This document shows, piece after piece, positions 25,094 through 36,595 of a DNA stretch of 64,000 nt. The stretch's first letter is position 1; every line of letters begins with the position of its first letter. Position numbers and translations under genes: made by a program. The notes under the pieces were generated by a model that ran no database searches, was not told where the DNA came from, and saw only the letters and a program-made list of their open reading frames with translations. Source of the stretch: Hevea brasiliensis (lineage: Eukaryota; Streptophyta; Magnoliopsida; Malpighiales; Euphorbiaceae); the NCBI RefSeq assembly GCF_030052815.1, contig NC_079501.1, positions 84,701,849-84,765,848 of the forward strand, given 5' to 3'.

Positions 25094-25265
25094 GCGACAC
25101 CTTCTTTCAGATGTCGTCTTACATTTTCTCTTTTCCACTGCAACATCTTCTTATGGATGTTGTCTTATGTGTTCTTTTTACCACAGCAACACTTTCTTTT
25201 AGGTGTCATCTTATGTACCTTTTTATAAGTAATACGTGTATTGCGACACCATCTTTGAGATGTCG
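25094..25265. repeat. Four small hairpin repeats in D LTR
   Basis: Units start at 25094, 25140, 25186 and 25243 (spacing 46, 46 and 57 bp), each of the form GCRACAYC, a short spacer, then GATGTYGT. Copy 2 has paired changes in both arms (GCAACATC with GATGTTGT). The matching four units in the other D LTR lie at about 63268-63445. Confidence 0.75.
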
Positions 25266-26477
25266 TTTTTACCTGCTCACAGATATGATTCATTTTAGTT
25301 TGCAGATCTGCTAGCTTATCCCCCTATTTGACACGCCAAACTATCCAGTTTCTATCTTCAATCTAGATAGAAACTTGGTCCTTAATAGTCTTATAACATG
25401 ATATTGGGCAATTCAAACATTCTTACATCCATAAAGGATTAGCACTCATCATGTTCACATAATTTGTCATTATCATATACTTGTTTACATATTCATAATA
25501 AGGAAGGATTGACATTCATCATTTTAACACCAATTGGCATCATCATATAATCAATTTAATATTCAAAATAAGGACATAACCATTTTCACATAGCATTTAG
25601 AATCAATCATATTAATTCCCCATAAGGCAGATTCCCAACTTCATTTTGCAATCATAATTAGACCTAGAGAAAGACATTTTCAAGACTAGTTCCCTTCATA
25701 AAACATGTCAATTTATGTCTTAACTTTCATTAGAGATTAATTTGATCCAATTTAGACATGTAGAACTTCATTTATACCCCTTTATGTGCAAACTATTCAA
25801 GAAGGCAGATTACCATTTCAGGGGAACACCTATTTGGTACCCTGTATTCTATCAACTGTTTGGGCACTCTAAAGACAAAACTAGCTCTTATGGTCTCCAT
25901 ACAACTTATAGCTTAGGGTCTTAACTTTCATTTGAATTGGAATCACCCCATTCCAAGGTTTAGAACTCAAGTTCTGCTCAATTTTCTATATACTGTCCAA
26001 TTTTTACATAACCAGTTCTGGTTACAACCAGAATTCATATTTCCTATTCATAAGCTAATTTGACCATTCTAAAAAGAGATACAATTAAAGTAGTCTTCAT
26101 AAAATATCTTCCTACATGTTTTAAGTTTTCAACAATTCAAGAATCACTTAATTTGGAGGCCAACATCATGAGTTATAGCTAAATTACCAACTACTATTCA
26201 CGGATGCATTTTCCTAGAAATTTCAGGTTTTAATATTTCCAATTCAAGGTTGCACACAACATTCAAGCACTTTACACCTAGAAATTGTACAGGGTCTCTA
26301 AAGCAAAATTTTAGGCCTATATCTTAAGTTTTCAAAGCATCTCATAGCACCTCAATTGGAGATGTACGGAGAGAGATATGCCCTGTTTACTACACAAAGG
26401 TCACAAGATTGAATTGCTGAATTCAAGGAAATTTCAGATTTGTAATACCAATTTATACTAAAATTTCAGCCACTTTA

Positions 26478-29400
26478 TGTCACACCCTACTCCTCGTAAG
26501 ATGTAACATGATCCCGTAGTATATCTAATAAATTGTAGTACTTCGCCTACCGGTAACCCATTAAATAAACTACAAGGGATTTTAAAACCATTTACGATCA
26601 TTTTTATAGTGGTCGGAATGTTGGATATTTATTAAAAAGCCTTTAATTGAAATTTTGGTCGTGGATCAAATCCTCGCTTAAAATTTGGTGTTATGAAAAT
26701 TTTTTAAAATTTTAACAGAGTGCTGGTTATATTTTGATAAAACAATTCTTCAAAACCTGAAAAGAAAAACACTCCTAATATGTTTTCTCAACCACAACTC
26801 CAATAAAATCCATTTCACCTCCCAATTCAATCCCATACAAGAAGCGCAATTCACAATCAAACGCAATTTGATTTAAACCAACACTGAACCATCTCATTTC
26901 AATCTCACAAATTTTCAATGTAAAGGAAATAAGTTATCATTCACAAAATACAATAATTTAAATATTTACATTCATTGAAGTACTAAAATTAGTATAATAA
27001 AACTTTATAAGTAATTAAAATCTCAAACTAATATTACAGTAATTTGTATTTGATTACATTCCAAAATAATATTACAAAAGTATTTATGCAACTGCTCAAA
27101 TGAAATTACATACATATAATTACATGATTACATCAAAATCTAATGTATAAGGGTATACCTATAATATACCCGAAACTAGTCCTAATGTGTCTTCAAGGTA
27201 CAGCTTCAAGTGATCTCACTCAGCTACTATATCCTTACTTCCTCCTGCGACAGCATACAAAACTATCACTGAGTGGTGAACTCAGTGGTGCACAACTATA
27301 ATTTAAAATGTAATACAATATACATTGACAAAATTATAACAAGAATTTGGAAATCCTTAAATTCATCAAAATTCCAAAAATCAAAATAAACGCTGTCAAT
27401 AATATAAATCATTTGTTCAAATGACCTTGATCAATAATCACAATTTATCAAATCATAATTAGACATTTAAAATAATCCCATCAATTTATGAAAATAAAGA
27501 GTAAATTTCACTAAAATCAATTATGCACAAATCTCATTTTAAAATCGCCATTGCTCATTTTTCCAAAAACCATTCTTAATCTCACTTATGCAGGACTAAT
27601 CCGTAAGGGCCAATCTTCAAAGTGATTCTCACTCCCTATGGTCAGGGAGATCGAATCGTGCACATTACATCTATAACAAATTACTTCCGAAAAGGGCCAA
27701 GTTTAACTTAGATCTAACATCTGATAAGAGGAAGATCTAAGCATGTGTACATACCATGGTAATCAAAACAAAGCTAACTCCAGTGTCTCCTCAACAAATG
27801 AGAGACATGTAATAACATGTCGAGCATTTGTAGTGAGATATAAAACAACATCATAAATTTCATTATCCTTTTGTGAGCATAAAATCACAATACAATTCAA
27901 TTCAATGCCAATTCTAATAACCGATAATTTCCATGCCCATCACAATTCAAAGCATAATTTGTCCTTTTTCCATGTAAATGATTTTCCGATCAAAATTTTT
28001 CCAAAGCAAATTTTATTCGATCCTTGACAAAAATAAAATCATAACTTATCCATTTCTCAAAACTAAACTCATTCATACTGTAACACATTTCAATAATTGT
28101 TGGAATAAAATAAATTCAATACTTGATAAACATAATACATAAAGAAAATAAAATCATTTAAGCAAATGAAATATGCAAAATCTTATAAATTGAAGAATAG
28201 TTGTGCACAAACCTCTTTGTTGACTTAGTTTACTCCAATTTTTCATTTTTTCTTCGAAGATCCATTTTCAACTGAAACACATAAATTTAAAGTGCTTCAG
28301 TATCCCTTTTCAAATCATTTTTAATAACTAATTCCAATAATTTTATTTTTGCAGACTTATCCTACCCATTACAGTGTATAAATTCGAGTCCTCTACTTTT
28401 TTATTTATAGTAGCACTATTTATTGCACTATTCAAGTCAAAATGTTGATTTTTTCATACTAAATAGATTTATTAACTCTAATTGCATCCATATATCACAT
28501 TTTGGGTGTCAAATTTATTGGCATTGATTGCCATTCCAAATTCAAAGCTTCCTACGAGAAATTGTAAATTTTCAGTTTTGAATCATTATATTCTACTATT
28601 TTATTGGTCTGGTTACTGTAGGAATTTGGCTAAGTACCCTTCATCAAAGTTGTTCCTTATTGTCTTAGCTTTAATTCCCTTTTTGAATCACTCCATTTGG
28701 AGCTTTGTAGCCCAAGTTATACCTATTTTTCTAAGGCTAGCCAGATTGGTAACAACCCAGAAATTCTGAAAAATTTCTAGTTCTCGCAGTTTTGGTGACC
28801 CAACTTTGGGTGGCAAATTAACTTGGTTATGGATAGAATTTGGGTTTTTGTTCATCATGAAAGTTGTAGTACTATGTCATAGCTTTCTAATGGTTCAAAT
28901 ATCAGGTTATTTGGACCTGCCTAGACCAAGTTATGGCCAAATAAACAAATACTATTCATTTGGTCATTTTTATACAGTGGCAGTGTGCCAATTCCGGGTT
29001 TGACCTAATTGTTCACTAACTTAAAGTCATTTTCAGGGCAGGGTTTCTACATGAAAATTGTGGCATTATGTGTCTAATTTCATCTACAATTAGCTTCATA
29101 CCAATTAGAGTGGTAGAATTATAGTTTTGGTCCTTGGAGTGGACCAAGGTCTGGCTGTCAAGAATTAGACCCTTACCAATTCGAATTCAAGGTCATTCCT
29201 CACCATTCCAACACACCCTAATTGGCCCCAATTGACCATTTTGCCTCTCAATTAGGTCAATTTACCTCACTTTCAAAAATCCCATATTTTTTTTCCAATT
29301 CGTCATTGGCCAAGAACCCTAATTTCTTAAATTCCTCAATTCTTGCGACTAAGGTGTTCTAATCATCTCTACATGCTTAATCAAGCTTACATACATAATT

Positions 29401-29724
29401 AATTGAACTAAAACACTTCAACATCTCCTAACCCCATGGCTGCCTAATTTTCACTTCCATTATTCAAGCATGGTTTTCTTTATTTCTAATGAAATTTCAT
29501 CACATTTAAACTTAAATCCATGAATTTGATAAGAATCTAAGCTTAAAGTTGCACTTACCTCAATTTGTGAATTCCCTAGTTCTTCAATTCGCCAATTTTT
29601 CCCTTCCTTCTTGCTCTCAAAGAGTTTATCTAGGTCTAAGAGTGAGATTTAGTGTTGGGATTTGGGGGATTTATGGAAGGGAACCAAAGAAATTCAAGCT
29701 TTTATCCTTTAACAATGGTGGAGA

Positions 29725-29765
<41 letters not shown>

Positions 29766-30463
29766 ATGAGAGAGAGCTACGGCTAAGGAGAAGAAGACCC
29801 TCCTTTTCATTTTTTTTTCATTTAAGTGTATTTATCCTTATTTTAACTTAGTCAAATTAGTTAATTAAATTTATAATTATTTATGAAGTCATAGTTGCAT
29901 CATCATGATGATGTCATAAATTATTTTAATTTTCATTTCTTTTCTTTTGTTTTTCCATAACTTCTTCAATTTAATTCTATATTTCAAAATTTTAATTTCT
30001 TACATTTTATTGGACAATTAACCAACAGTCATCTCTAAGGGTGAATTGACCAATTTGCCCCTCACCGGTCTGATCCAATTTACCAATAATTCTGTATTTC
30101 TTTTGGAACCCTTATCTAATTATTTGATCTGGTTCTCTATCTTTTCCTGTGATTTCACATTTCCCCTAACTTTGCAATAATTCTTAGACCTACGGTGTCA
30201 CAATGTTCCATATGAAAATAGGGTTATAACTGACCTCATGGTCACTTCTCAGTATGGTCACCCATCGCTGTGACCCCCAGCTCATTTAACCCATTGTGCT
30301 TTGTTTTCTGAATTTTTATTTCATCATCATATAGTGGCTATTTATTTTCATTCAGAGCTTTTCTAGATGACTTAAACATGGTTTTAATCCTTTTAATTGT
30401 CCGGACCGACACCTATCACCGGAACAGTAAAATACACAGGACTATGCATGTAGGGGTGTTACA
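26478..30463 (-). mobile_element. Solo Ty3-gypsy LTR G
   Basis: On the minus strand it starts TGTAACACCCCTACATG and ends GTAGGGTGTGACA, 3,986 bp, with a perfect target duplication CTTTA at 26473-26477 and 30464-30468. It is of the same family as LTR F (shared blocks GCGATGGGTGACC and GTGACACCGT). It carries the conserved LTR-end hairpin (26518-26574), the CTGAGT/ACTCAG hairpin (27269-27285) and TTGTGCACAA (28201-28210). A 33-base A run lies at 29730-29762. No internal sequence: a solo LTR from LTR-LTR recombination. ORFs inside it are not genes. Confidence 0.93.
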
Positions 30464-31464
30464 CTTTACCCATAAAATTAAGTCCAGGTCAAAACATAGA
30501 AATTGTAGAGAAAATTTTGGTTCAAATTGCATTTCAATTGGAGCTCTATAACTCAACTTATAGCCAAATTAGTACAGACTGCTCACTAGATTCACTAATC
30601 CTGGCAGTCACCATACAATGATTCATAAAGTAATAATTTTTATAACAATCTTAGACAAGCACTTACCTCAACTTCGTTTCAGCAAATTACTCCCAATAGC
30701 AACCACTTTTCATCAAAAATTTCAAGTCTAATTCAGTGTATGGATCTTGGTCAACTGCACCAATAATTCTGCCTCACCCTTGGTTTGCCTTCAGCTCACT
30801 CAATCTTCACTTTCCTTCATTATTTCCACCAAAATTCCCATCAATCCTCAACTCAAATTCAATAGGTACAAGACTTAAGAAGATATTAGTATTCTTACCT
30901 TGAATTTGAAGTTCAATCTAGTTGTTTTCCCCTTTGAAATTTTAGATTCCTCCCACTTGAATTCAGCTCACCAATCTTGAATTCTTTCTTCACTTTCACT
31001 TTGATTTCATGGCTTGTTTTTCAATTCCATCACAAAATAGCATCTTAGATTCATGAATTAGGGTTTGTATTGGAGCTTGGATGAAAGAAAAATGGAGAAA
31101 AGGGAGAGAGGTGGTTCAGCTAGTATAAGGAAGAAGATGACCACACTTTCATTTTAAGTGCTTTTAGATTTTTATCTCATTTACCACGTGTCACATTGCC
31201 ATTTGTCTCATTTCTACTCACTTAATTGGTGATCAATTAATTTAATTAGTCACACTTAATGACCTTAATTAAACTCATTTAGATGCTAAGTTGAAAATTT
31301 TCAAATTTTCCCCCAAACTTTATTAACTTTATAAAAAAGTCCATAGGTGTCTTTTATAAACTTTTAACTTAACCCCTCATTTAATCTAATTTATATACCA
31401 TATTCAATATTTGAATTTCTTACTAAAATATACTAAATATGGTCTGTAAATTTAGGGCATTACA

Positions 31465-31604
31465 ATTCTCTCCTCTTAGGATATTTCATCCTCGAAATTA
31501 GAGATTGTACCTTAATTGAACAGTTGGGAATACTGTTGTTTCATCACTTCCTTACTTTCCCAAGTAGCTTCTTCAATTGCATGATTCCTCCATAGCAGTT
31601 TAAC
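31465..31604 (-). pseudogene. Element D pol C-terminus and polypurine tract
   Basis: Read leftwards from 31604, the frame continues the D chromodomain region interrupted at 47343: L-L-W-R-N-H and E-E-A-T-W-E-S, down to a stop at 31512-31514. The sequence then runs through the gypsy 3' signal TTTCGAGGATGAAAT and a purine-rich tract before the LTR at 31464. TTAAC (31600-31604) is one copy of the target duplication made by insertion F. The frame joins correctly across F. Confidence 0.85.
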
Positions 31605-31878
31605 TGTAACACCCCTATTTGCATAACCTGGTATATTTCACTGTTTCGGTTACCGGTGTCGGTTAGGATAATTAAGGAGATTAGAACCACATCTAAGACA
31701 ACTAGATAAGCCCTGAACACAAATAATTAGTAATTGTCAATTTGTTAAGTATAAATAAGAAAAACAGAACATAAGGGGTTAAATGAGCCGAGAGTCATAG
31801 CGATGGGTGACCTTCTCGGGAAGGACTATGAGGTCGATTTAAACTCAAATTTCGAACCGTAAAATGTGACACCGTGGT

Positions 31879-34800
31879 TGTAACACCCCGAACCTCCAAG
31901 TTATGAATAGTACTATTTTTGGTCCGTGACTAATACTATTAGAAGACACCTTGAGGACCAAAAATAAATAGAAATTAATTGAGATAGACACAATAAAAAT
32001 TCAAGTGAACAAAAAAAAAAAAAAACTAAGGACTCATCGGGTATTATAAAAAGAAGGATTATGACCCGATGAGGGGCATTTTGATCAATTCACCTCAAGA
32101 GTTGACTTTTGACCAAAATGTCAATTAAATTAAATAAAATTAATGAATTGAATTATGGGGTAAAAATTGAAGAAAAATTCAAGTAAAAATATGTAAGGGA
32201 AAATTTAAGAAATGAAAACTTAAACTTTCATTTCCATTATGACAAAATTAAAATGAAAGACTTATGGGCTTTTGATAGTTAAATTTAATTATTTAATTAA
32301 AAGGAAAAATTAAGTAAAAAAACAGGGAAAAAAATTTAAGTTTAATTATCCTTATGGCACAATTAAAATTTATAATTTTAATAAGCTAATTTTGGGGATA
32401 AATATATACATATATATATATATATAAATAAGAAGACAAATGTCTTCTTCATTTCTTTTTTTTCATAAGAGGCCACCACCCTCTCCTCTCTCTTCCTCTC
32501 TCTCTCTCTTTTTCTCTTCTTCTTCCACTTCTTCCGCTCATTGATTTTCACTCCCAAGTTTTAATTCCCTTAAATTCCCTTCATAAATTCCATAGCCCAC
32601 TAAAAGAAAACATCAAAGAGATCTTTGATTGAGAGATTAAAAGCAAGGAAAACAAGAATTGGAAGAAAAGTGAAGTTGGAAAGAAATCAACAAGAGGTAA
32701 TTTTCTTTTCATGTTAGATTAGTTGTATAAGCTTGGAATGAAGTTAATTTATGATTAAATTTCATAAAAAAAAAATGAAAGAAAACATATATGGAACCTA
32801 AACTAGGGTTTTGGCCAAATGGGAGAAAAATTAGGGTTTTGAACATTAGGGTTTAGAGACCAAAAATGAAATTTTACAAGTCCAATTGGTATGAGACCAA
32901 TTGGGACTGAAAATAGGCACTAAATGACACAATTTTCATTTAGGAAGCATGCCCAAAAAGTGACCAAAACCTAGTGAACAAACTGACCAAACTTGAAAAA
33001 CTGCAGTATGAACAGTGCATATAAACAGTAATCGTGTTTGGGTCATAACTCAAGCTAGACAGGTCAAAATGACCTGAAATTTTACCAGTAGTTAGATGAG
33101 ATATAGACCTAAAACTTTCATGAAGAACACAAACCCAAATTATGCCATTAACCCAATCAAATTATTGAGCAAAGTTGAGTTACTGAATCTGCAAAATTGC
33201 AGAATTGCCATATGAGCAGTAAAGTTTCAATGGCTATAACTCTCTCCAGAAAACTCCGATTTAGGTGATTCTTCAACCGATGGAAACCTAAGACATAGTA
33301 GAATATTTCATATGAAGAATGTTAGGCCAAATTATGAACTTAACTCAATCAAATTGCGAAACGAAGTCGGGTCACCGAATCTGCCAGAATCTGGGCACCT
33401 AAAATTGACCAAATGAACAGTAAACTTTGCAAGGCTATAACTCTCTCTAGAAAACTCTAATTTAGGCGATTCTTGAACCGATGGAAACCTAAGACATAGT
33501 AGAATATTTCATATGAAGAATGTTAGGCCAAATTATGAACTTAACTCAATCAAATTTCGAAACAAATTCGGGTCACTGAATCTGCTAGAATCTGGGCACC
33601 TATAATTGACCAAATGAACAGTAAACTTTGAAAGGCTATAACTCTCTCTAGAAAACTCCGATTTAGGCGATTCTTAAACCGATGGAAACCTAAGACATAG
33701 TAGAACATTTCATATGAAGAACATTAGACCAAATTATGGACTTAACTTGGTCAAATTGCTGAACGAAGTTGGATCGATAAATCTGCCAGAACAAAATCTG
33801 CAGCATGAATAGTGACGTGAACAGTAATGGTGCTTTGGGCATAACTTGAGCTACACAGCTCTGAATTAGGCGATTCAAAAAGGAAAATAAAGTTAAGACC
33901 TAAATGAACAATTTTCATGAAGAACATCTCATCAAATTATGATCGAAACTAGGTAAAAATTGGGTTCAAATATTGGGGCACCAAGCTGTCCCAAAACCAA
34001 AATATTCTAAAATTTTCAAAGCTAACTTGGGATGCATTAGACATGCAACATGCATATAATGAGTCCTTGGCAGCAATTGAGATTGACATTGAGGTATTCT
34101 ATTTGTGTATTTTCAGTAGAAAAAGAAGTTGGAACGGACAAGGAGAAGTAGGTAACAATAAAGGAGAGCATTGAAGGTTTGTGCACAACTAACATTTTTC
34201 TTTGTTTTAGCTTCGTAAATTGATTTGAATAAGTTTATTTGAATGAGTTTGATTTGAAATGAGTTTATTTTGAATGAAGTATGTTTTTCTCTTGTATTTG
34301 AGGAATTTGTGTGTTGCCACCCCTTTTATGGATTTTATGATGATTTGAATATGCTATTGTTTTGCAAACGTGATTATTGATTTAGAAACTCTTGAAAGTT
34401 GTTTTGAAACCACAGTTAGCATGACAGTCCCTTCGGAACTCCCCAGTAGTAACGGCTACTTGGGGTTTTATAATTGATATTGATTATGTCTCCCATTAAT
34501 AATGGTTAGTGGGGTAAGACTACATGAGTACTCATTAGCTAGCTAGCCCTTCCCTCATTAATAACGGTTAGTGAGGTTGAGATTACTTTGTCGTGATGTA
34601 CAACACGGCACTGATCGTGAAATTTTGTGTCATGGCCTAAACTGTGTGTTGATGTTGGCAACACTAATGCTTTGTGAATTGTGATTTATGAAGTGTGATT
34701 TCTCATTTGAAATGTTATTCCAATAAATGGCTCTTATGAACTTAGAACTATTGTGAAGTTTTCATGCTTAAGAAAAATGTGATTTATTATGCTTTGACAA

Positions 34801-35329
34801 ATTATGTTTTACTTTAAGTTTTAAAGTTATTAGTTGTGCACCACTGAGTGATATACTCAGCGATAGCTTCTTTATGCTGTCGCAGGTAAGGGAAAGGAGA
34901 AGGCTGCCGAGTGAGAGACTTGGAAGCAGCATTTTGGTATTGTTTATGGGTATATATTGTAGTCATACCCCTGTAATTTCCTTTTGATGTATTTTGTACC
35001 TATATGCATGGATGTACAGACATTGAGCAGTTTGTATTTAAAAACATTGCATTGCTATCACATTTTGAGTTTGTAATTATTTTGTATTTTACTTTGAGAC
35101 TTATGAAAATGTAACTTTTGCAATATTTAGTCTATCATTATTTCCAATGAATGTTTGCATGGAATTTTAACTATTCTCGTATAGTTTTCCGCAAAAGAAT
35201 TCATAAGATAAAAAGCTATGGTTTGTTTTAAAATCCTTTGTAGCATATCTAATGGGTTATCGGTAGGTGGAGTTCGGTGATTCATTAGGCATGCTACGGG
35301 AACATGTCATGCCTTACAAGGGTGTGACA
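31879..35329 (+). mobile_element. Unit H 5' LTR
   Basis: 3,451 bp, starting TGTAACACCCCGAACC and ending GGGTGTGACA. Map: a TA-rich probable TATA region at 32401-32429; a perfect 9-bp inverted repeat AAGAAGACA/TGTCTTCTT at 32430-32449; a CT-rich stretch to about 32540 (probable transcript start); a ~201-bp repeat three times (about 33180-33790); TTGTGCACAA (34179-34188); three hairpins with TAAYGG loops (34441-34576); the CTGAGT/ACTCAG hairpin (34845-34861); and the LTR-end hairpin (35240-35297). Most of the LTR would thus be transcribed. Confidence 0.92.
33180..33840 (+). repeat. ~201-bp tandem repeat in H LTR (copies also at 41400-42070)
   Basis: GGCTATAACTCTCTC recurs at about 33232, 33433 and 33634, a period of 201 bp, with the following CGATTTAGG and GACATAGTAGAA blocks repeating in step. 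Looser copies (CATAACTCAAGCTA near 33050 and CATAACTTGAGCTA near 33840) extend the series to five. The 3' LTR has the same set at 41457, 41658 and 41859. LTRs E, F and G show single diverged versions of the module (for example CCATAACTTG near 45067 and 52500). Confidence 0.85.
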
Positions 35330-35337
35330 TGTTTTAG

Positions 35338-35349
35338 TGGTATCAGAGC
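35338..35349 (+). other. Primer binding site, unit H
   Basis: TGGTATCAGAGC, the complement of the initiator tRNA-Met 3' end, eight bases after the LTR end. It defines the start of the internal region. Confidence 0.92.
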
Positions 35350-35518
35350 TTTGGTTTTTATACAAGTTTTGAAATTGCATGTTTGAAAATTTTTGATAAG
35401 TACAACTGCTCAATTGTCATTATTGATACATATAGTGCATTACATCATAAATATGGACTAATGGAGAGAAATCTCCTTGTGTTGGTTGTTCAGGGAGTAA
35501 AATTCCTTGTGATTTAAT

Positions 35519-36595
35519 ATGGAAGAGGGGGATCGCACAGTAGAGCAATCAGTAGCAGCTGAGGTACAAGGGAAAGCCCCAGCTCCTCAGAATGCTAGTG
35601 GATCGGCTGCACCCATCCCACCCATGCAGTTTCCTGCTCAGTTCGCTCAGCAGATGGCTGCACTATTTCAGCAAATGGCTGGCAATATACCAGTCCAAGC
35701 TCCTGTGCAAGCACCTCCAGTGCAACCACCATCCCCAGCCAGACAATATGACAAGTTAATGAAGTATGGGGCAACAGAGTTCAAGGGTACAGTGGACCCA
35801 TTGGAAGCTGAGCAATGGTTAGAACGGATGGAGAGGGTATTCAAGAAATTGCACTGCACAGATGAGTTGAAGTTTGAATATTCAATTTCCTTGCTGCATG
35901 GAGATGCATATGAGTGGTGGAAGACCATTCCCCACCAGTTTGGTGGCCACTTGATCTTGACATGGGATGACTTTCTAAGGAGTTTAGGCAGTATGTTCCC
36001 GATACCTATGTGGATATGAAGCTACTGAGTTTCTCGGTTTGAAGCAAGGGAACAAGGCGTAATGAGTATGAGAGAGAGACTTTCTCGCCTCGGCCACTAT
36101 CTTTGAAGCCTACTCACTACCAGTGAGAGCAGATGCAAAGCGGTTTGAGGCTGGTTTGAGGCCTAGTTTGAGATTACAAGTGGTTGGGTTTCGATATGAC
36201 AACTTCTGCAGGTTGATATCACGGCCCTTGAATTGGAAAGTATAGAACTGGAAGGGGCATTTGAGAAGGTAATCACTGAAAAAGAGAAAAGCAGTAAGCC
36301 TACAGGTCAAAGTCCAAGTAACAATTCGGGTAAGAGGAAGAGCTTTGGGGGACCAAGTAACAGAGGATCTAGTAGGGGAAGATTCTCAGGGCAAAGGCCA
36401 CCTAGATCCGGACAGCAGACATCTAGGGGTTCCTTTCCTACCTGTGCTTTTGAAACTTGTGGCAAGACTCATGGAGGAGTATGTTATAAGGCCATAGGAG
36501 CCTGTTACAACTGTGGTGGAAGTGGGCATTTTGCTAGAGATTGCACTAGTGCCCGCGGATCTGGACCGCCTACTACCACTCAGGGATCTGTTTAA
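35519..36595 (+). pseudogene. Unit H gag (broken)
   Basis: An ATG at 35519 opens a gag with a proline/glutamine-rich N-terminus and a retrotransposon gag core (Y-G-A-T-E-F-K-G near residue 82, E-A-E-Q-W-L-E-R-M, then D-A-Y-E-W-W near 133). The frame is lost at about 36000-36230 and regained downstream in the same phase. There follow a serine/arginine-rich linker, a C-G-K-T-H-x-G-x-C knuckle and a CCHC knuckle (C-Y-N-C-G-G-S-G-H-F-A-R-D-C, about 36507). A TAA ends the frame at 36593-36595. Gag would form the particle and bind RNA. The start is supported by the closely similar start in element E (54828). Confidence 0.88.

Larger units (their letters stand above)
24348..31464 (-). mobile_element. 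Ty3-gypsy element D, 3' LTR (split by solo LTR G)
   Basis: On the minus strand the LTR starts TGTAATGCCCTAAATTT at 31464, right after a purine tract, and ends ...GGGGTTGTTACA at 24348. Removing the nested LTR G and one target copy leaves about 3.13 kb. Bases 24348-25840 match 62524-64000 closely, which identifies the two LTRs of one element. The 24348 end carries four small hairpin repeats (25094-25265). A hairpin with stem CTAAG/CTTAG at 24736-24752 corresponds to the conserved CTGAG hairpin of the other gypsy LTRs. Confidence 0.9.
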
